Assembly: GCF_008001015.1 (NCBI RefSeq)
Contig: NZ_CP042862.1
Location: forward strand, 3,224,001 to 3,288,000
From: Serinicoccus profundi
GTDB taxonomy: Bacteria > Actinomycetota > Actinomycetes > Actinomycetales > Dermatophilaceae
Direction of reading: 5' to 3'
Length of the DNA: 64,000 bases
In this document: one piece after another, positions 11,075-19,205 of the stretch
Layout of the letters: the number at the start of each line of letters is the position of its first letter
Position numbering within the stretch: position 1 is the first letter of the stretch
Made by a program: the position numbers and the translations under genes
The notes under the pieces: generated by a model
Seen by the model: the letters and a program-made list of their open reading frames with translations, nothing else
What the model was told of the DNA's origin: nothing
Database searches by the model: none

Positions 11075-11512
11075 TCACGGCGACTGCCCCGCGGTTGGCC
11101 CGCCCCGGTCGGCCTCGAGGGAGTCGGCGAGGCGACCGAGCAGGTCGGCGAGCTGGGCCTTGTCCTGCTCGGGCCAGTCGGCGAGCGTGTCCGTGACGAG
11201 GTCGACCCGGCGGTCGCGCTCCTGGGCCAGGGCCCTGCGTCCGGTCTCGGTGAGAGAGAGCACCTGGGCGCGGCGGTCGGCGGGGTCAGGATGGCGCTCG
11301 ATGAGCCCGCGCTCGGCGAGCGAGCTCAGCCGGCGGCTCATCGTCGAGGGGTCGAGGCCCTCGGCGTGCGCGAGGTCGCGCGAGCGGGTGCACTGCTGAC
11401 CGGCCAGCCGGATGAGGACGGCGAAGTCGGTCCGGGAGAGGTCACCCTCGCGCTCACGCAGGAAACGACCCATCGCGGCGAAGGTGCGGGCGAGTTCCTC
11501 AGATAGTTGCAT
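11075..11512 (-). CDS. MarR family transcriptional regulator
   Basis: A 145-residue winged helix protein: SRTDFAVLIRLAGQQCTRSRDLAH, then the recognition helix STMSRRLSSLAERGLIERHPDP and the wing DRRAQVLSLTETGRRAL. ATG 11512 (MQLSEEL) is taken as start; ATG 11530 in the same frame is possible. The promoter carries overlapping palindromes at the start codon, so autorepression together with the downstream DHA2 pump is likely. Divergent from a sigma factor gene. Confidence 0.9.
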   Translation of the reverse strand: MQLSEELARTFAAMGRFLREREGDLSRTDFAVLIRLAGQQCTRSRDLAHAEGLDPSTMSRRLSSLAERGLIERHPDPADRRAQVLSLTETGRRALAQERDRRVDLVTDTLADWPEQDKAQLADLLGRLADSLEADRGGPTAGQSP

Positions 11513-11526
11513 GATGCAAACATCAT
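11507..11526. promoter_or_regulatory. Palindromes at the marR start, candidate MarR operator
   Basis: TTGCATGATGCAA (11507-11519) is a perfect palindrome around a central G, and ATGATG (11511-11516)/CATCAT (11521-11526) overlaps it. The position on the marR start and in the gap to the divergent sigma gene fits repression of both directions. Confidence 0.6.
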
Positions 11527-11614
11527 ACATTGATCGCGGTGGATGCCGCGCGGCCTGTCGGTGCCAGCGACTAGCGTGTCCGAGGACCGCCAGAGGTGGA
11601 CGAGGGAGACCCGC

Positions 11615-12616
11615 ATGACCAGCACCACGCTGAGCCCGCAGCAGGAGCGCGAGTTCGAGGAGGTGACCGCGCCGTTGCGCGGCGAGCTCATCGCCCACTG
11701 CTACCGCATGCTCGGGTCGGCGGGCGAGGCCGAGGACCTCGTCCAGGAGACCTACCTGCGCGCCTGGCGGTCCTACGACCGCTTCGAGGGTCGCTCCTCC
11801 GTGCGCACGTGGATGTACACCATCGCCACCAACTCCTGCCTCACGGCACTCAAGGGTCAGGCTCGGCGACCGCTGCCCAGCGGTCTCGGCCAGCCGCCCG
11901 GCGACCCCCGCACCGCGGTCGTCGAGGACCGCTCGCGCGACTGGCTCGAGCCGCTGCCGGACCGCGTGGTCTGGGGGCGCGACGCCGCGACGGTCGACCC
12001 CGCCCAGGCCGCGGAGGCCACCGAGAGCACCCAGCTGGCCTTCGTCGCAGCCCTGCAGGAGCTGCCGGCGCTGCAGCGGGCCGTGCTCGTGCTGCGTGAC
12101 GTGCTGCAGCTGTCGGCGGCCGAGACGGCGCAGGTGCTCGACACCACGGTGGCCTCGGTCAACTCCGCCCTGCAGCGTTCCCGCGTCACCATCGGTGACG
12201 GGCTGGAGCGCTCCGGGCGTCGGGTCAGCGAGCTCACCCAGGCCGAGCGGGACGTCTTCGCCGCCTTCTGCGAGGCCTTCGAGCGCTACGACGTGCCCGC
12301 GGTCGTCGGCGTCATGACCGCGCAGGCGGTCTGGCAGATGCCACCCTTCGACCGCTACTACGTCGGCCCGCAGGACATCGCCGCCCTCATCGGCACGCAG
12401 TGCCCGGCGAGCGGGCCGCGCGACCTGCGGATGGTGCCCACCGTCGCCAACGGCCAGCCTGCGGCGGGGATGTACCTCCGCCACGAGGACGGCGGCTACC
12501 GTGCCTTCCAGCTGTGCGTCGTGGACCTCCAGGAGGGCCGGGTCACCGGCGTCGTCGGGTTCTTCTCCGAGGACGCCTTCACCCGGGCGGGGTTGCCGCT
12601 GGTGCTGGAGCGCTAG
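11615..12616 (+). CDS. ECF-type sigma factor with C-terminal SnoaL-like domain
   Basis: A 333-residue protein. The ATG at 11615 follows GAGGGAGACC. Region 2 (about 20-85) includes HCYRMLGSAGEAEDLVQETYLRAW and RTWMYTIATNSCLTAL; region 4 (about 140-195) includes LQELPALQRAVLVLRDVLQLSAAETAQVLDT. Residues about 205-330 form the NTF2/SnoaL-like extension typical of the SigX5/TIGR02960 group (Mycobacterium SigG-like), which needs no classical anti-sigma factor. No anti-sigma gene is adjacent. The 3' end overlaps the stop of the convergent DUF5701 gene. Confidence 0.88.
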   Translation: MTSTTLSPQQEREFEEVTAPLRGELIAHCYRMLGSAGEAEDLVQETYLRAWRSYDRFEGRSSVRTWMYTIATNSCLTALKGQARRPLPSGLGQPPGDPRTAVVEDRSRDWLEPLPDRVVWGRDAATVDPAQAAEATESTQLAFVAALQELPALQRAVLVLRDVLQLSAAETAQVLDTTVASVNSALQRSRVTIGDGLERSGRRVSELTQAERDVFAAFCEAFERYDVPAVVGVMTAQAVWQMPPFDRYYVGPQDIAALIGTQCPASGPRDLRMVPTVANGQPAAGMYLRHEDGGYRAFQLCVVDLQEGRVTGVVGFFSEDAFTRAGLPLVLER

Positions 12617-13281
12617 CCGCGGACGGCGGCGCGCCCGCCGACCGAGGCGATGCCCAGCCAGGTATGCCGGTTGCCTGCCCAGCACCACCCCAGCTTGGGC
12701 GCGTCCTTGCGCTCACGGCCGTCGCGGCCGGTGCCGTTGCTGATCCACAGCGCGGGCACGCGCGGGTCGAGGGCCCCCGCGGCGGCCCGGGCCCGGCGCG
12801 ACGGGGCGCGGGACCCGGTGGTCATGAAGCAGTGACCGCGCTCGATGACCTCCGGCACCTGCAGCGCCCAGCACACCCCCTCCGCGACGGTCATGAGGTC
12901 ACGGCCTGCGGCCCGGACCTGCGGGTCCACCTCGTCGGGGCTGAGGTTGGCGTAGTCGTCGCCACGCTCGGGCGCGTGCACGGCATACAGGTCGGTCTCC
13001 GGCACCACGACCTCCGGCGCGGGGACGAAGGCGTCGAGATCGCCCAGATCCTCCACCACGAAGCCGGCCCGGTCGCCGAGCCGCAGCAGGGGCACGAGAT
13101 CGGCGACGGGCACCAGCCTCGGGTGGACCGCCAGCAGGTCGCCGGTCAGCCCCTCGGGCAGGTCGGGGAGCGGCAGCCCCAGGTCGAGGAGACGTCGGTG
13201 CTGGGTGGGCAGGTCGGGCAGCGGGCGCACGGTCCTCCAGGGGGTCGGGGGCCTCAACAACGTCGAGACCCGCCCGCCCAT
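12613..13281 (-). CDS. DUF5701 family protein
   Basis: A 222-residue soluble protein of a family found mainly in actinobacteria. Recognisable stretches are AGFVVEDLGDLDAFVPAPEVVVP, YAVHAPERGDDYANLSPDE, and GHCFMTTGSRAPSRRARAA ending in WISNGTGRDGRERKDAPKLGWCWAGNRHTWLG. No enzymatic motif is visible and the function is unknown. It is convergent with the sigma factor gene, sharing 4 bp, and divergent from the aldo/keto reductase. Confidence 0.75.
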   Translation of the reverse strand: MGGRVSTLLRPPTPWRTVRPLPDLPTQHRRLLDLGLPLPDLPEGLTGDLLAVHPRLVPVADLVPLLRLGDRAGFVVEDLGDLDAFVPAPEVVVPETDLYAVHAPERGDDYANLSPDEVDPQVRAAGRDLMTVAEGVCWALQVPEVIERGHCFMTTGSRAPSRRARAAAGALDPRVPALWISNGTGRDGRERKDAPKLGWCWAGNRHTWLGIASVGGRAAVRG

Positions 13282-13344
13282 TCCCGACGCGAGGGAGCAG
13301 CACCCGCCGCCGCGTCTGTCGGTGGGGAGGCATACGGTTCAGGG

Positions 13345-14349
13345 ATGGAGTTTCGATACCTCGGCAACAGCGGTCTGAAGATCAGTGAGATCACTTACGG
13401 CAACTGGCTCACCCACGGCAGCCAGGTCGAGAACGACGTCGCGCACCAGTGCGTGCGCGCCGCGCTCGACGCCGGCATCAGCACCTTCGACACCGCCGAC
13501 GTCTACGCCAACACCAAGGCGGAGAGCGTCCTCGGCGACGCCCTCAAGGGCGAGCGGCGGGAGAGCCTGGAGATCTTCACCAAGGTCTACTGGCCCACCG
13601 GCCCCGGCGGCAAGAACGACACGGGACTGTCGCGCAAGCACATCATGGAGTCGATCAACGGCAGCCTGACCCGGCTGCAGACCGACTACGTCGACCTCTA
13701 CCAGGCCCACCGTTACGACACCGAGACGCCGCTGGAGGAGACGATGCAGGCCTTCGCCGACATCGTCCGCCAGGGCAAGGCGCTCTACATCGGCGTGAGC
13801 GAGTGGACCGCCGACCAGATCCGGGCCGGGCACGCGCTCGCCCAGGACCTCGGCATCCAGCTCATCTCCTCCCAGCCGCAGTACTCCATGCTCTGGCGGG
13901 TCATCGAGCCCGAGGTCGTCCCCGCCTGCGAGGAGCTCGGCATCTCCCAGATCGTCTGGAGCCCGATGGCCCAGGGCGTCCTGTCCGGCAAGTACCTCCC
14001 CGGCCAGCAGCCCACCGAGGGCCGGGCCGCGGACGAGTCGATGGGCAAGGGCATGCAGGGCTTCATGCGCGACGAGGTGCTCAGCGCCGTGCAGGAGCTC
14101 AAGCCACTCGCCGAGGAGGCCGGCCTGACCATGCCCCAGCTGGCGATCGCCTGGGTGCTGCAGAACCCCAACGTCGCCGCCGCCCTCGTGGGAGCCTCCA
14201 AGCCCTCCCAGGTCGAGGACAACGTCAAGGCGGCCGGGGTCAAGCTCGACGAGGACCTCATGGCCGCGATCGAGAAGGCCGTCGGTGGCGTCGCCGAGAA
14301 GGACGCGGCCAAGACCCGCGAGACCGCCCCGCAGACCCGCGTGGCCTGA
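13345..14349 (+). CDS. Aldo/keto reductase, YghZ / Kv-beta-like
   Basis: A 334-residue NADPH-dependent oxidoreductase of the AKR superfamily. It has the N-terminal MEFRYLGNSGLKISEITYGNW, the catalytic Asp and Tyr in FDTADVYANTKAE, the lysine in IFTKVYWP, and the His of LYQAHRYD. The C-terminal cofactor site is ALVGASKPSQVEDNV. The best relatives are the Kv-beta/YghZ-like AKRs that reduce methylglyoxal and other aldehydes. Monocistronic, followed by a strong terminator. Confidence 0.9.
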   Translation: MEFRYLGNSGLKISEITYGNWLTHGSQVENDVAHQCVRAALDAGISTFDTADVYANTKAESVLGDALKGERRESLEIFTKVYWPTGPGGKNDTGLSRKHIMESINGSLTRLQTDYVDLYQAHRYDTETPLEETMQAFADIVRQGKALYIGVSEWTADQIRAGHALAQDLGIQLISSQPQYSMLWRVIEPEVVPACEELGISQIVWSPMAQGVLSGKYLPGQQPTEGRAADESMGKGMQGFMRDEVLSAVQELKPLAEEAGLTMPQLAIAWVLQNPNVAAALVGASKPSQVEDNVKAAGVKLDEDLMAAIEKAVGGVAEKDAAKTRETAPQTRVA

Positions 14350-14368
14350 CCCCACCCCTGAACGGCTC

Positions 14369-14407
14369 GTGACGCCGCCCCCGGTCTCATCCCGGGGGCG
14401 GCGTCAC
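14369..14407 (+). terminator. Strong hairpin terminator after the aldo/keto reductase
   Basis: A perfect 16-bp GC-rich stem (14369-14384 with 14392-14407) around a 7-nt loop, beginning 19 nt after the stop codon. Confidence 0.85.
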
Positions 14408-14446
14408 CCGTTGTGCCGACACCTCGACCGGTGGGACGCTGGCCCC

Positions 14447-15070
14447 ATGGCACTCAACGACGTGTTCGCCCGGCACAGCGACGGCAGCCCGGACTCCCCG
14501 GCGCTGGTCACCCCCGCCATCCGCCCCTCGGCCCGGGAGCAGCTGGCGACCCTCGACCGCCTGGGGCTCTCCGCCCAGGACGGCGTCACCGAGGCCGACC
14601 TCGTGGGTGACAAGGAGGTGGCTCAGGCCGTGCGTCGGCACCCCTACGTCGCCGCCCTGCACTGCCTGGCCCGCGACGGCGACGGTCAGCTCACCCACCA
14701 CCCCCACGTGACCACGGTCGACCTCGAGCACGTCGTGGGCCCGGACTCCTACCCCGACCTCGTGCGCAAGCTCGCGGCCGCGGCCGGCTCGACCGCCGAC
14801 CTGGGCGAGGTGCACGGCGGGGTGGACCACGAGCGCAGCCGATGGATCGTGCGCTTCCGGTTGGGCCGCATCACCCGGGAGCTCCACCCGCGCCTGGACC
14901 ACGACAACGCCGACCTCGAGGTCCTACCGTGGATCTTCGACGCGGTCTGCATGCCCGGCCAGGCCAGCGCCTACGTGCGCCACGGCCAGCGGATCACCGT
15001 GGCCTACGTGCCGCGGTGGCACGTCGATGAGCTGCAGCGCGTGCTGGACCGCTGGGCCTTCGCCGCCTGA
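14447..15070 (+). CDS. Hypothetical protein
   Basis: A 207-residue protein that I do not recognise. It has no signal peptide or membrane helix. It begins MALNDVFARHSDGSPDSPALV and contains HCLARDGDGQLTHHPHVTT, a conserved-looking VHGGVDHERSRWIVRF and LEVLPWIFDAVCMPGQASAYV. Codon use and the clear start-stop layout between a terminator and the next gene support it as real. The start lacks an obvious ribosome site and may be leaderless. Confidence 0.65.
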   Translation: MALNDVFARHSDGSPDSPALVTPAIRPSAREQLATLDRLGLSAQDGVTEADLVGDKEVAQAVRRHPYVAALHCLARDGDGQLTHHPHVTTVDLEHVVGPDSYPDLVRKLAAAAGSTADLGEVHGGVDHERSRWIVRFRLGRITRELHPRLDHDNADLEVLPWIFDAVCMPGQASAYVRHGQRITVAYVPRWHVDELQRVLDRWAFAA

Positions 15071-15131
15071 GCGTTGACCGCCACCCACCGCGCCGACGCC
15101 CCACGGGCGCGCGTGCGGCAGGGTGGAGCCT

Positions 15132-16160
15132 ATGAACCCACGTCCCAGGGCCGCAGATGTCGCCCGTCAGGCCGGGGTGTCGCAGACCGCGGTGTCCTTC
15201 GTGATGAACGGCCAGGCCGAGGGCAACGTCTCGGCAGCCACTCGGTACAAGATCCTCCAGGCCGCAGCCGACCTCGGCTACGAGCCGAACGAGATCGCTC
15301 GCAGTTTGCGCAGCAACCGCACCCGCACCCTCGGTCTGGTGACCGACGCGATCGCCTCCTCGCCGTTCGCCGGCCGCATGATGGCCGGTGCCGGGGAGCG
15401 GGCCGCCGCCGAGGGCTACGCGGTGATGACGATCGACACCCACGATCATCGGGAACGAGAGGCCGGAGCCCTGGCCGAGCTCGCCCGCCGGCGGGTGGAC
15501 GGCCTCATCTATGCGTCGATGGGGTTCCGGATCCTGGACACGGCCCCGACCGCACGCATCCCCGTGGTGCTGGCCAACTGCACGGCCCGGTCGGCCACCG
15601 AGGTCAGTGTCGTGCCCGACGACGCGGGTGGTGCCGCCGCGGCAGCGACGCACCTGATCGACCTCGGCCATCGAGACGTGGCGATGATCTCCGGCCCCTT
15701 CGAGAAGCACGGCAGCAAGGAGGTCGGGAATGTCTCCGGACCGTTGCGCTCCGACTCCTTCGGGGCCGGGATCCGGAGGGCCGGCCGCGAGGCACGGATC
15801 GTGAGTGCGGGGTGGGAGATCCAGGACGGGTATGCCGCGGCGATCGACATCCTGGGCGGGCCGGACCGCCCGACGGCGATCTTCGCGGTGACCGACCGGG
15901 TCGCGGTCGGGGTGCTGCTGGCTGCTGGTCGGCTCGGGCTCCGCGTACCGCAGGACCTCTCCGTCGTGGGCTTCGACGACCAGGAGCGCCTGGCCGCCGA
16001 CGTCGTCCCCGCACTGACCACGATCGCCCTGCCCCACGAGCGTATGGGCGAGGTCGCCGTCGAGATGGCGCTGACGTCGGCGGCCGGGGACCTCACCCCG
16101 CGGCAGGTGGTGCTGCCCTGCCCGATCGTGGTGCGCGACTCGACGTCCTTACCTCGCTGA
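15132..16160 (+). CDS. LacI family transcriptional regulator of the sucrose/fructan operon
   Basis: A 342-residue LacI/GalR repressor. ATG 15132 is chosen because GGAG lies at 15125-15128; an in-frame GTG at 15123 would leave no ribosome site. The HTH is AADVARQAGVSQTAVSFVMNG (residues about 6-26), followed by the hinge helix GYEPNEIARSLRSNRT and the periplasmic-binding-like core (VDGLIYASMG, FAVTDRVAVGVL, DLSVVGFDDQERLA). It is convergent with the GH32 gene, overlapping it by 68 bp. The likely operator is the palindrome at 20604-20623 before the binding-protein gene. Confidence 0.9.
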   Translation: MNPRPRAADVARQAGVSQTAVSFVMNGQAEGNVSAATRYKILQAAADLGYEPNEIARSLRSNRTRTLGLVTDAIASSPFAGRMMAGAGERAAAEGYAVMTIDTHDHREREAGALAELARRRVDGLIYASMGFRILDTAPTARIPVVLANCTARSATEVSVVPDDAGGAAAAATHLIDLGHRDVAMISGPFEKHGSKEVGNVSGPLRSDSFGAGIRRAGREARIVSAGWEIQDGYAAAIDILGGPDRPTAIFAVTDRVAVGVLLAAGRLGLRVPQDLSVVGFDDQERLAADVVPALTTIALPHERMGEVAVEMALTSAAGDLTPRQVVLPCPIVVRDSTSLPR

Positions 16161-17388
16161 TCAGAGCCTGCCCCTCCCAGCTCCACGGCGCCGGATGCCG
16201 GAAGGTGGCCGGGGCGCCGCTCGCCGGCAAGATCTCCACCACCGCCCCGTCGACGAATACCCGCGCCCCCTCGCTGAGCGACCGCTCACCGAGTGCCGCG
16301 TGCCGCAGGGCGCCCCCTTTTACGCCCACCTCCAGCATCAGCTGACCTCGAAGCGGAACCCTCCGGGCGGGTGCCGAAGGGAGGGACGTGCGTAGGGCGG
16401 CGGGAACCGCCGGGTCGAGCACCAGCCGAGAACCGTCGCAGTCCTGGACCAGACGCCGAGACAGCGCGAGACAGCCGGCGTGGTCGCGCCCCGGCTCCTC
16501 GGTTCCGTCCTCACGGACCCAGCCCATGAGCCACCACCCCTCGCGGCCGTCAGGCGCGAGCTGGGGCGCGTAGAAGTCGCTGCCCTCGTCGAGCAGATCG
16601 ACTCGCTCCGGCTGCAACCGAGGGCGACCCTCGGGATCCGCGTCGAAGGAGCCGGTGCAGCCCACCACCTGCCCGAGCACCCCTCGGTCGTGCAGGGACA
16701 GCACCAGGGTGGCCCGATCACCATGAACCGCCAGTTGGGGGCACTCCCACACGTCGGCCGGGAGAGCGTCCGCGAGGACCTCGTCACGGCCGGTGAGCCA
16801 GACCCCGAGGTAGTCCCAGTCCTCGATGTCGTCGCAGCCGAAGAGCAGGATCGCCGGGGTGCCGTCGCGCAACCCGGCGCCGAGCACGGCATACCGGTGC
16901 CCGGCGTGCTCGACGACGAACGGGTCGCGCATCACCGCGACGTCGTCCACCTCCGGCGTGGTGGCGACCACGAGCGGGGCGGACCAGTCGTCGAGCCCCT
17001 CACCACCACCCCACCGCAGGCAGACCGTGCTGGTGTGATCCGGCCCGACGACACCGGAGTAGACGACGGCAGGGCGCTCCAGCCCGGGGACGAACACTCC
17101 CGACCAGCACCCGTAGGAGTCGGGACCGTCCGGGGTCGGCGCGAAGGCGACCGGGTGCTCGCGCCAGATGACGAGGTCCTCGCTGCTGGCGTGACCCCAG
17201 GCGATCTGCCGGTGCCACGGCCCGTCCGGGTTGTGCTGGAAGAAGACGTGCCAGCGCCCCTCGTGGAAGACCATCCCGTTGGGGTCGTTGAGCCATCCCG
17301 CCCGGGGACGCAGGTGGTATGCCGTGGCGCCGGCCGTGGGGGTCGCGGCGGCGCCGGTGGACGTGGTGCGGTCCTCGGTGCTGCTCAC
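16093..17388 (-). CDS. Glycoside hydrolase family 32 (beta-fructofuranosidase/sucrose hydrolase)
   Basis: A 431-residue cytosolic enzyme without signal peptide. GTG 17388 overlaps the permease stop (GTGA) and has GGGAG upstream. The GH32 catalytic triad is complete: nucleophile Asp35 in WLNDPNG, the transition-state Asp in MRDPFV (about 160), and the acid/base Glu in WECPQ (about 218). A short C-terminal beta-sandwich remains (VFVDGAVVEIL). It should split imported sucrose or short fructans into fructose plus aglycone. Its 3' end runs 68 bp into the convergent lacI-type gene, so the last 22 or so residues may be an accidental extension. Confidence 0.9.
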   Translation of the reverse strand: MSSTEDRTTSTGAAATPTAGATAYHLRPRAGWLNDPNGMVFHEGRWHVFFQHNPDGPWHRQIAWGHASSEDLVIWREHPVAFAPTPDGPDSYGCWSGVFVPGLERPAVVYSGVVGPDHTSTVCLRWGGGEGLDDWSAPLVVATTPEVDDVAVMRDPFVVEHAGHRYAVLGAGLRDGTPAILLFGCDDIEDWDYLGVWLTGRDEVLADALPADVWECPQLAVHGDRATLVLSLHDRGVLGQVVGCTGSFDADPEGRPRLQPERVDLLDEGSDFYAPQLAPDGREGWWLMGWVREDGTEEPGRDHAGCLALSRRLVQDCDGSRLVLDPAVPAALRTSLPSAPARRVPLRGQLMLEVGVKGGALRHAALGERSLSEGARVFVDGAVVEILPASGAPATFRHPAPWSWEGQALISEVRTSSRAPRSGRAAPPAAG

Positions 17389-18191
17389 CGGTTGCTCCCT
17401 GCGGTCAGGCCCTCGCGCAGCGTGCGCTGGCCGAAGATGAAGACGACGAAGGCAGGGATCATCGAGATGACCACCCCGGCCAGGACGGTGGCGACCGACC
17501 CGGTGCCCATATTTCCCTGCAGCGAGACCAGGCCCAGCGGCAGCGTGAAGTTCTCCTCGCTGATCGTCATGATCAGTGGCCGGAAGAACTCGTTCCAGTG
17601 GAAGTTGAAGGCAAGGATCCCGACGATCGCCATGCCCGGGACGGCCAGCGGGGCGTAGATCGAGAAGAACGTCCGCCAGGGGCTCGCGCCGTCCACCGCG
17701 GCCGCCTCGCCCAGCTCGACGGGCAGGCCGAGGAAGTACTGCCGCATCAAGAAGGTGCCGAAGGCAGTGGGGATCGCGGGCAGGATCAGTGCCATGAGGG
17801 TGTCGGCCAGGCCCATGCCGCGGACCAGCATGAAGACCGGCACGATCGTGACCTGCATCGGCACCATCATGGTGGCCAGGATGACCGCGAACATCGTGCC
17901 CTTGCCGGGGAACTCCATCCGGGCGAAGACGTAGCCGCCGAGGGCCGCGGTCAGCATCTGACCCAGGGCGATCGCCGCGGTGACCAGGACGCTGTTGAGG
18001 ATGAGCAGCCACATGTCCACCTGGGCGAAGACGTCACGGTAGGCGACGGTGGTGAGGCTGGTCGGGATGATGCTGCCCGAGCCCAGGCTCTGGCTGGGCG
18101 GCTGCAGCGAGGTGAGGACGGTCCAGATGACCGGCCCGAGGGTGAGGGCTGTGGCCAGCCCCAGGATCACGAAACGCCAGACGTTCTTCAT
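17385..18191 (-). CDS. Carbohydrate ABC transporter permease (MalG type)
   Basis: A 268-residue inner-membrane permease with six helices. The ATPase-contact EAA loop is ELGEAAAVDGASPWRTFFSIYAPLAVPG. It starts with MKNVWRF behind GGAG-rich sequence, 15 nt after the partner permease. It pairs with the MalF-type gene upstream and the binding protein. No ATPase is encoded in the operon; a shared MsiK-like ATPase elsewhere is the usual solution in actinobacteria. Confidence 0.92.
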   Translation of the reverse strand: MKNVWRFVILGLATALTLGPVIWTVLTSLQPPSQSLGSGSIIPTSLTTVAYRDVFAQVDMWLLILNSVLVTAAIALGQMLTAALGGYVFARMEFPGKGTMFAVILATMMVPMQVTIVPVFMLVRGMGLADTLMALILPAIPTAFGTFLMRQYFLGLPVELGEAAAVDGASPWRTFFSIYAPLAVPGMAIVGILAFNFHWNEFFRPLIMTISEENFTLPLGLVSLQGNMGTGSVATVLAGVVISMIPAFVVFIFGQRTLREGLTAGSNR

Positions 18192-18206
18192 CGCGCGTCT
18201 CCTCTC

Positions 18207-19205
18207 TCAGCCGTAGAACACGAAGCGACGGGACAGGCGGAACTGCAGCGCGGTGACGAGCATGATGATGATCGTCAGCACGATGCCGATGGCCGAAGCT
18301 CGGCCGAACTCGAGTTGCTTGAAGGCCGACTCGTAGATGACCATCACGGCCGTCCGGGTCGAGTCGCCCGGCCCTCCTCGGGTCAGCACGTAGGGCTGGT
18401 CGAAGATCTGCAGGGCGGCGATGATCGCCATGACCGAGGCCACCAGCGTCGTGGGGCTGACCAGCGGGAAGGTGATGGTCCAGAACTGCCGCCAGCCGGT
18501 GGCGCCGTCCACAGACGCCGCCTCGTAGACCTCCCGGGGGATGGAGGACAACCCCCCGAGGAAGAGCAGGAAGGAGAAGCCGAAGTTCTGCCAGACATAG
18601 ACCAGCACGACCATGATCACCGCGCCGGTGGGGGAGGTCAGCCACGGCACCGCGGGGATCCCGATCCGGCCGAGCAGGTCGTTGACGAGCCCGAAGTTCT
18701 CGTTGAACAGGTAGCTCATGATGATCGACACCGAGGCCGCCGAGAGCACCAGCGGGAAGAACAGCACCGAGCGGAAGAACCCCCGCAACCGGGCGGGCAT
18801 CTTGGTCTGGACGAGAACGGCGAGGCCCAGGGCCACGCTCAGCTGGAGGACGACCGCGACGAGCACGAAGAGCAGGGTGTTGCCGAAGGCGACCCGAATC
18901 GTCCGGTCGGTGGCGATGTCGGCGAAGTTGGCCAGGCCCACGAACTCCGGGGCGGTGATGATGTCCCAGGAGAAGAACGCCAGCACGAACGAGGCCACGA
19001 TCGGCAGGAAGGTGAAGACGATGAGGCCGAGCATCGTCGGGAGCAGGAAGAGGGCGATCAGGAGGTTGCGGGCCCGGTCGTGACGGGCCCCGGTGGGCGA
19101 GGTGCCGGCCGACCGGGCGGACCGTGGGGTCCGGCCGGTCGCGGGGCTGGTGGGGGCGGAGGGCGCGCCGGGCGCGCCCTGCGCGGTGGTGGCCGAGCTG
19201 GACAT
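18207..19205 (-). CDS. Carbohydrate ABC transporter permease (MalF type)
   Basis: A 332-residue permease. Start at 19205 with GGGAGGTCC upstream; its ATG overlaps the TGA of the binding-protein gene (TGATG), so it is translationally coupled. A flexible Ala/Pro/Thr/Ser-rich N-terminus of about 40 residues precedes six helices. The EAA loop is VYEAASVDGATGWRQFWTITFPL. The window does not hold a second import system for which it could serve, so it works with the neighbouring MalG-type protein. Confidence 0.92.
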   Translation of the reverse strand: MSSSATTAQGAPGAPSAPTSPATGRTPRSARSAGTSPTGARHDRARNLLIALFLLPTMLGLIVFTFLPIVASFVLAFFSWDIITAPEFVGLANFADIATDRTIRVAFGNTLLFVLVAVVLQLSVALGLAVLVQTKMPARLRGFFRSVLFFPLVLSAASVSIIMSYLFNENFGLVNDLLGRIGIPAVPWLTSPTGAVIMVVLVYVWQNFGFSFLLFLGGLSSIPREVYEAASVDGATGWRQFWTITFPLVSPTTLVASVMAIIAALQIFDQPYVLTRGGPGDSTRTAVMVIYESAFKQLEFGRASAIGIVLTIIIMLVTALQFRLSRRFVFYG

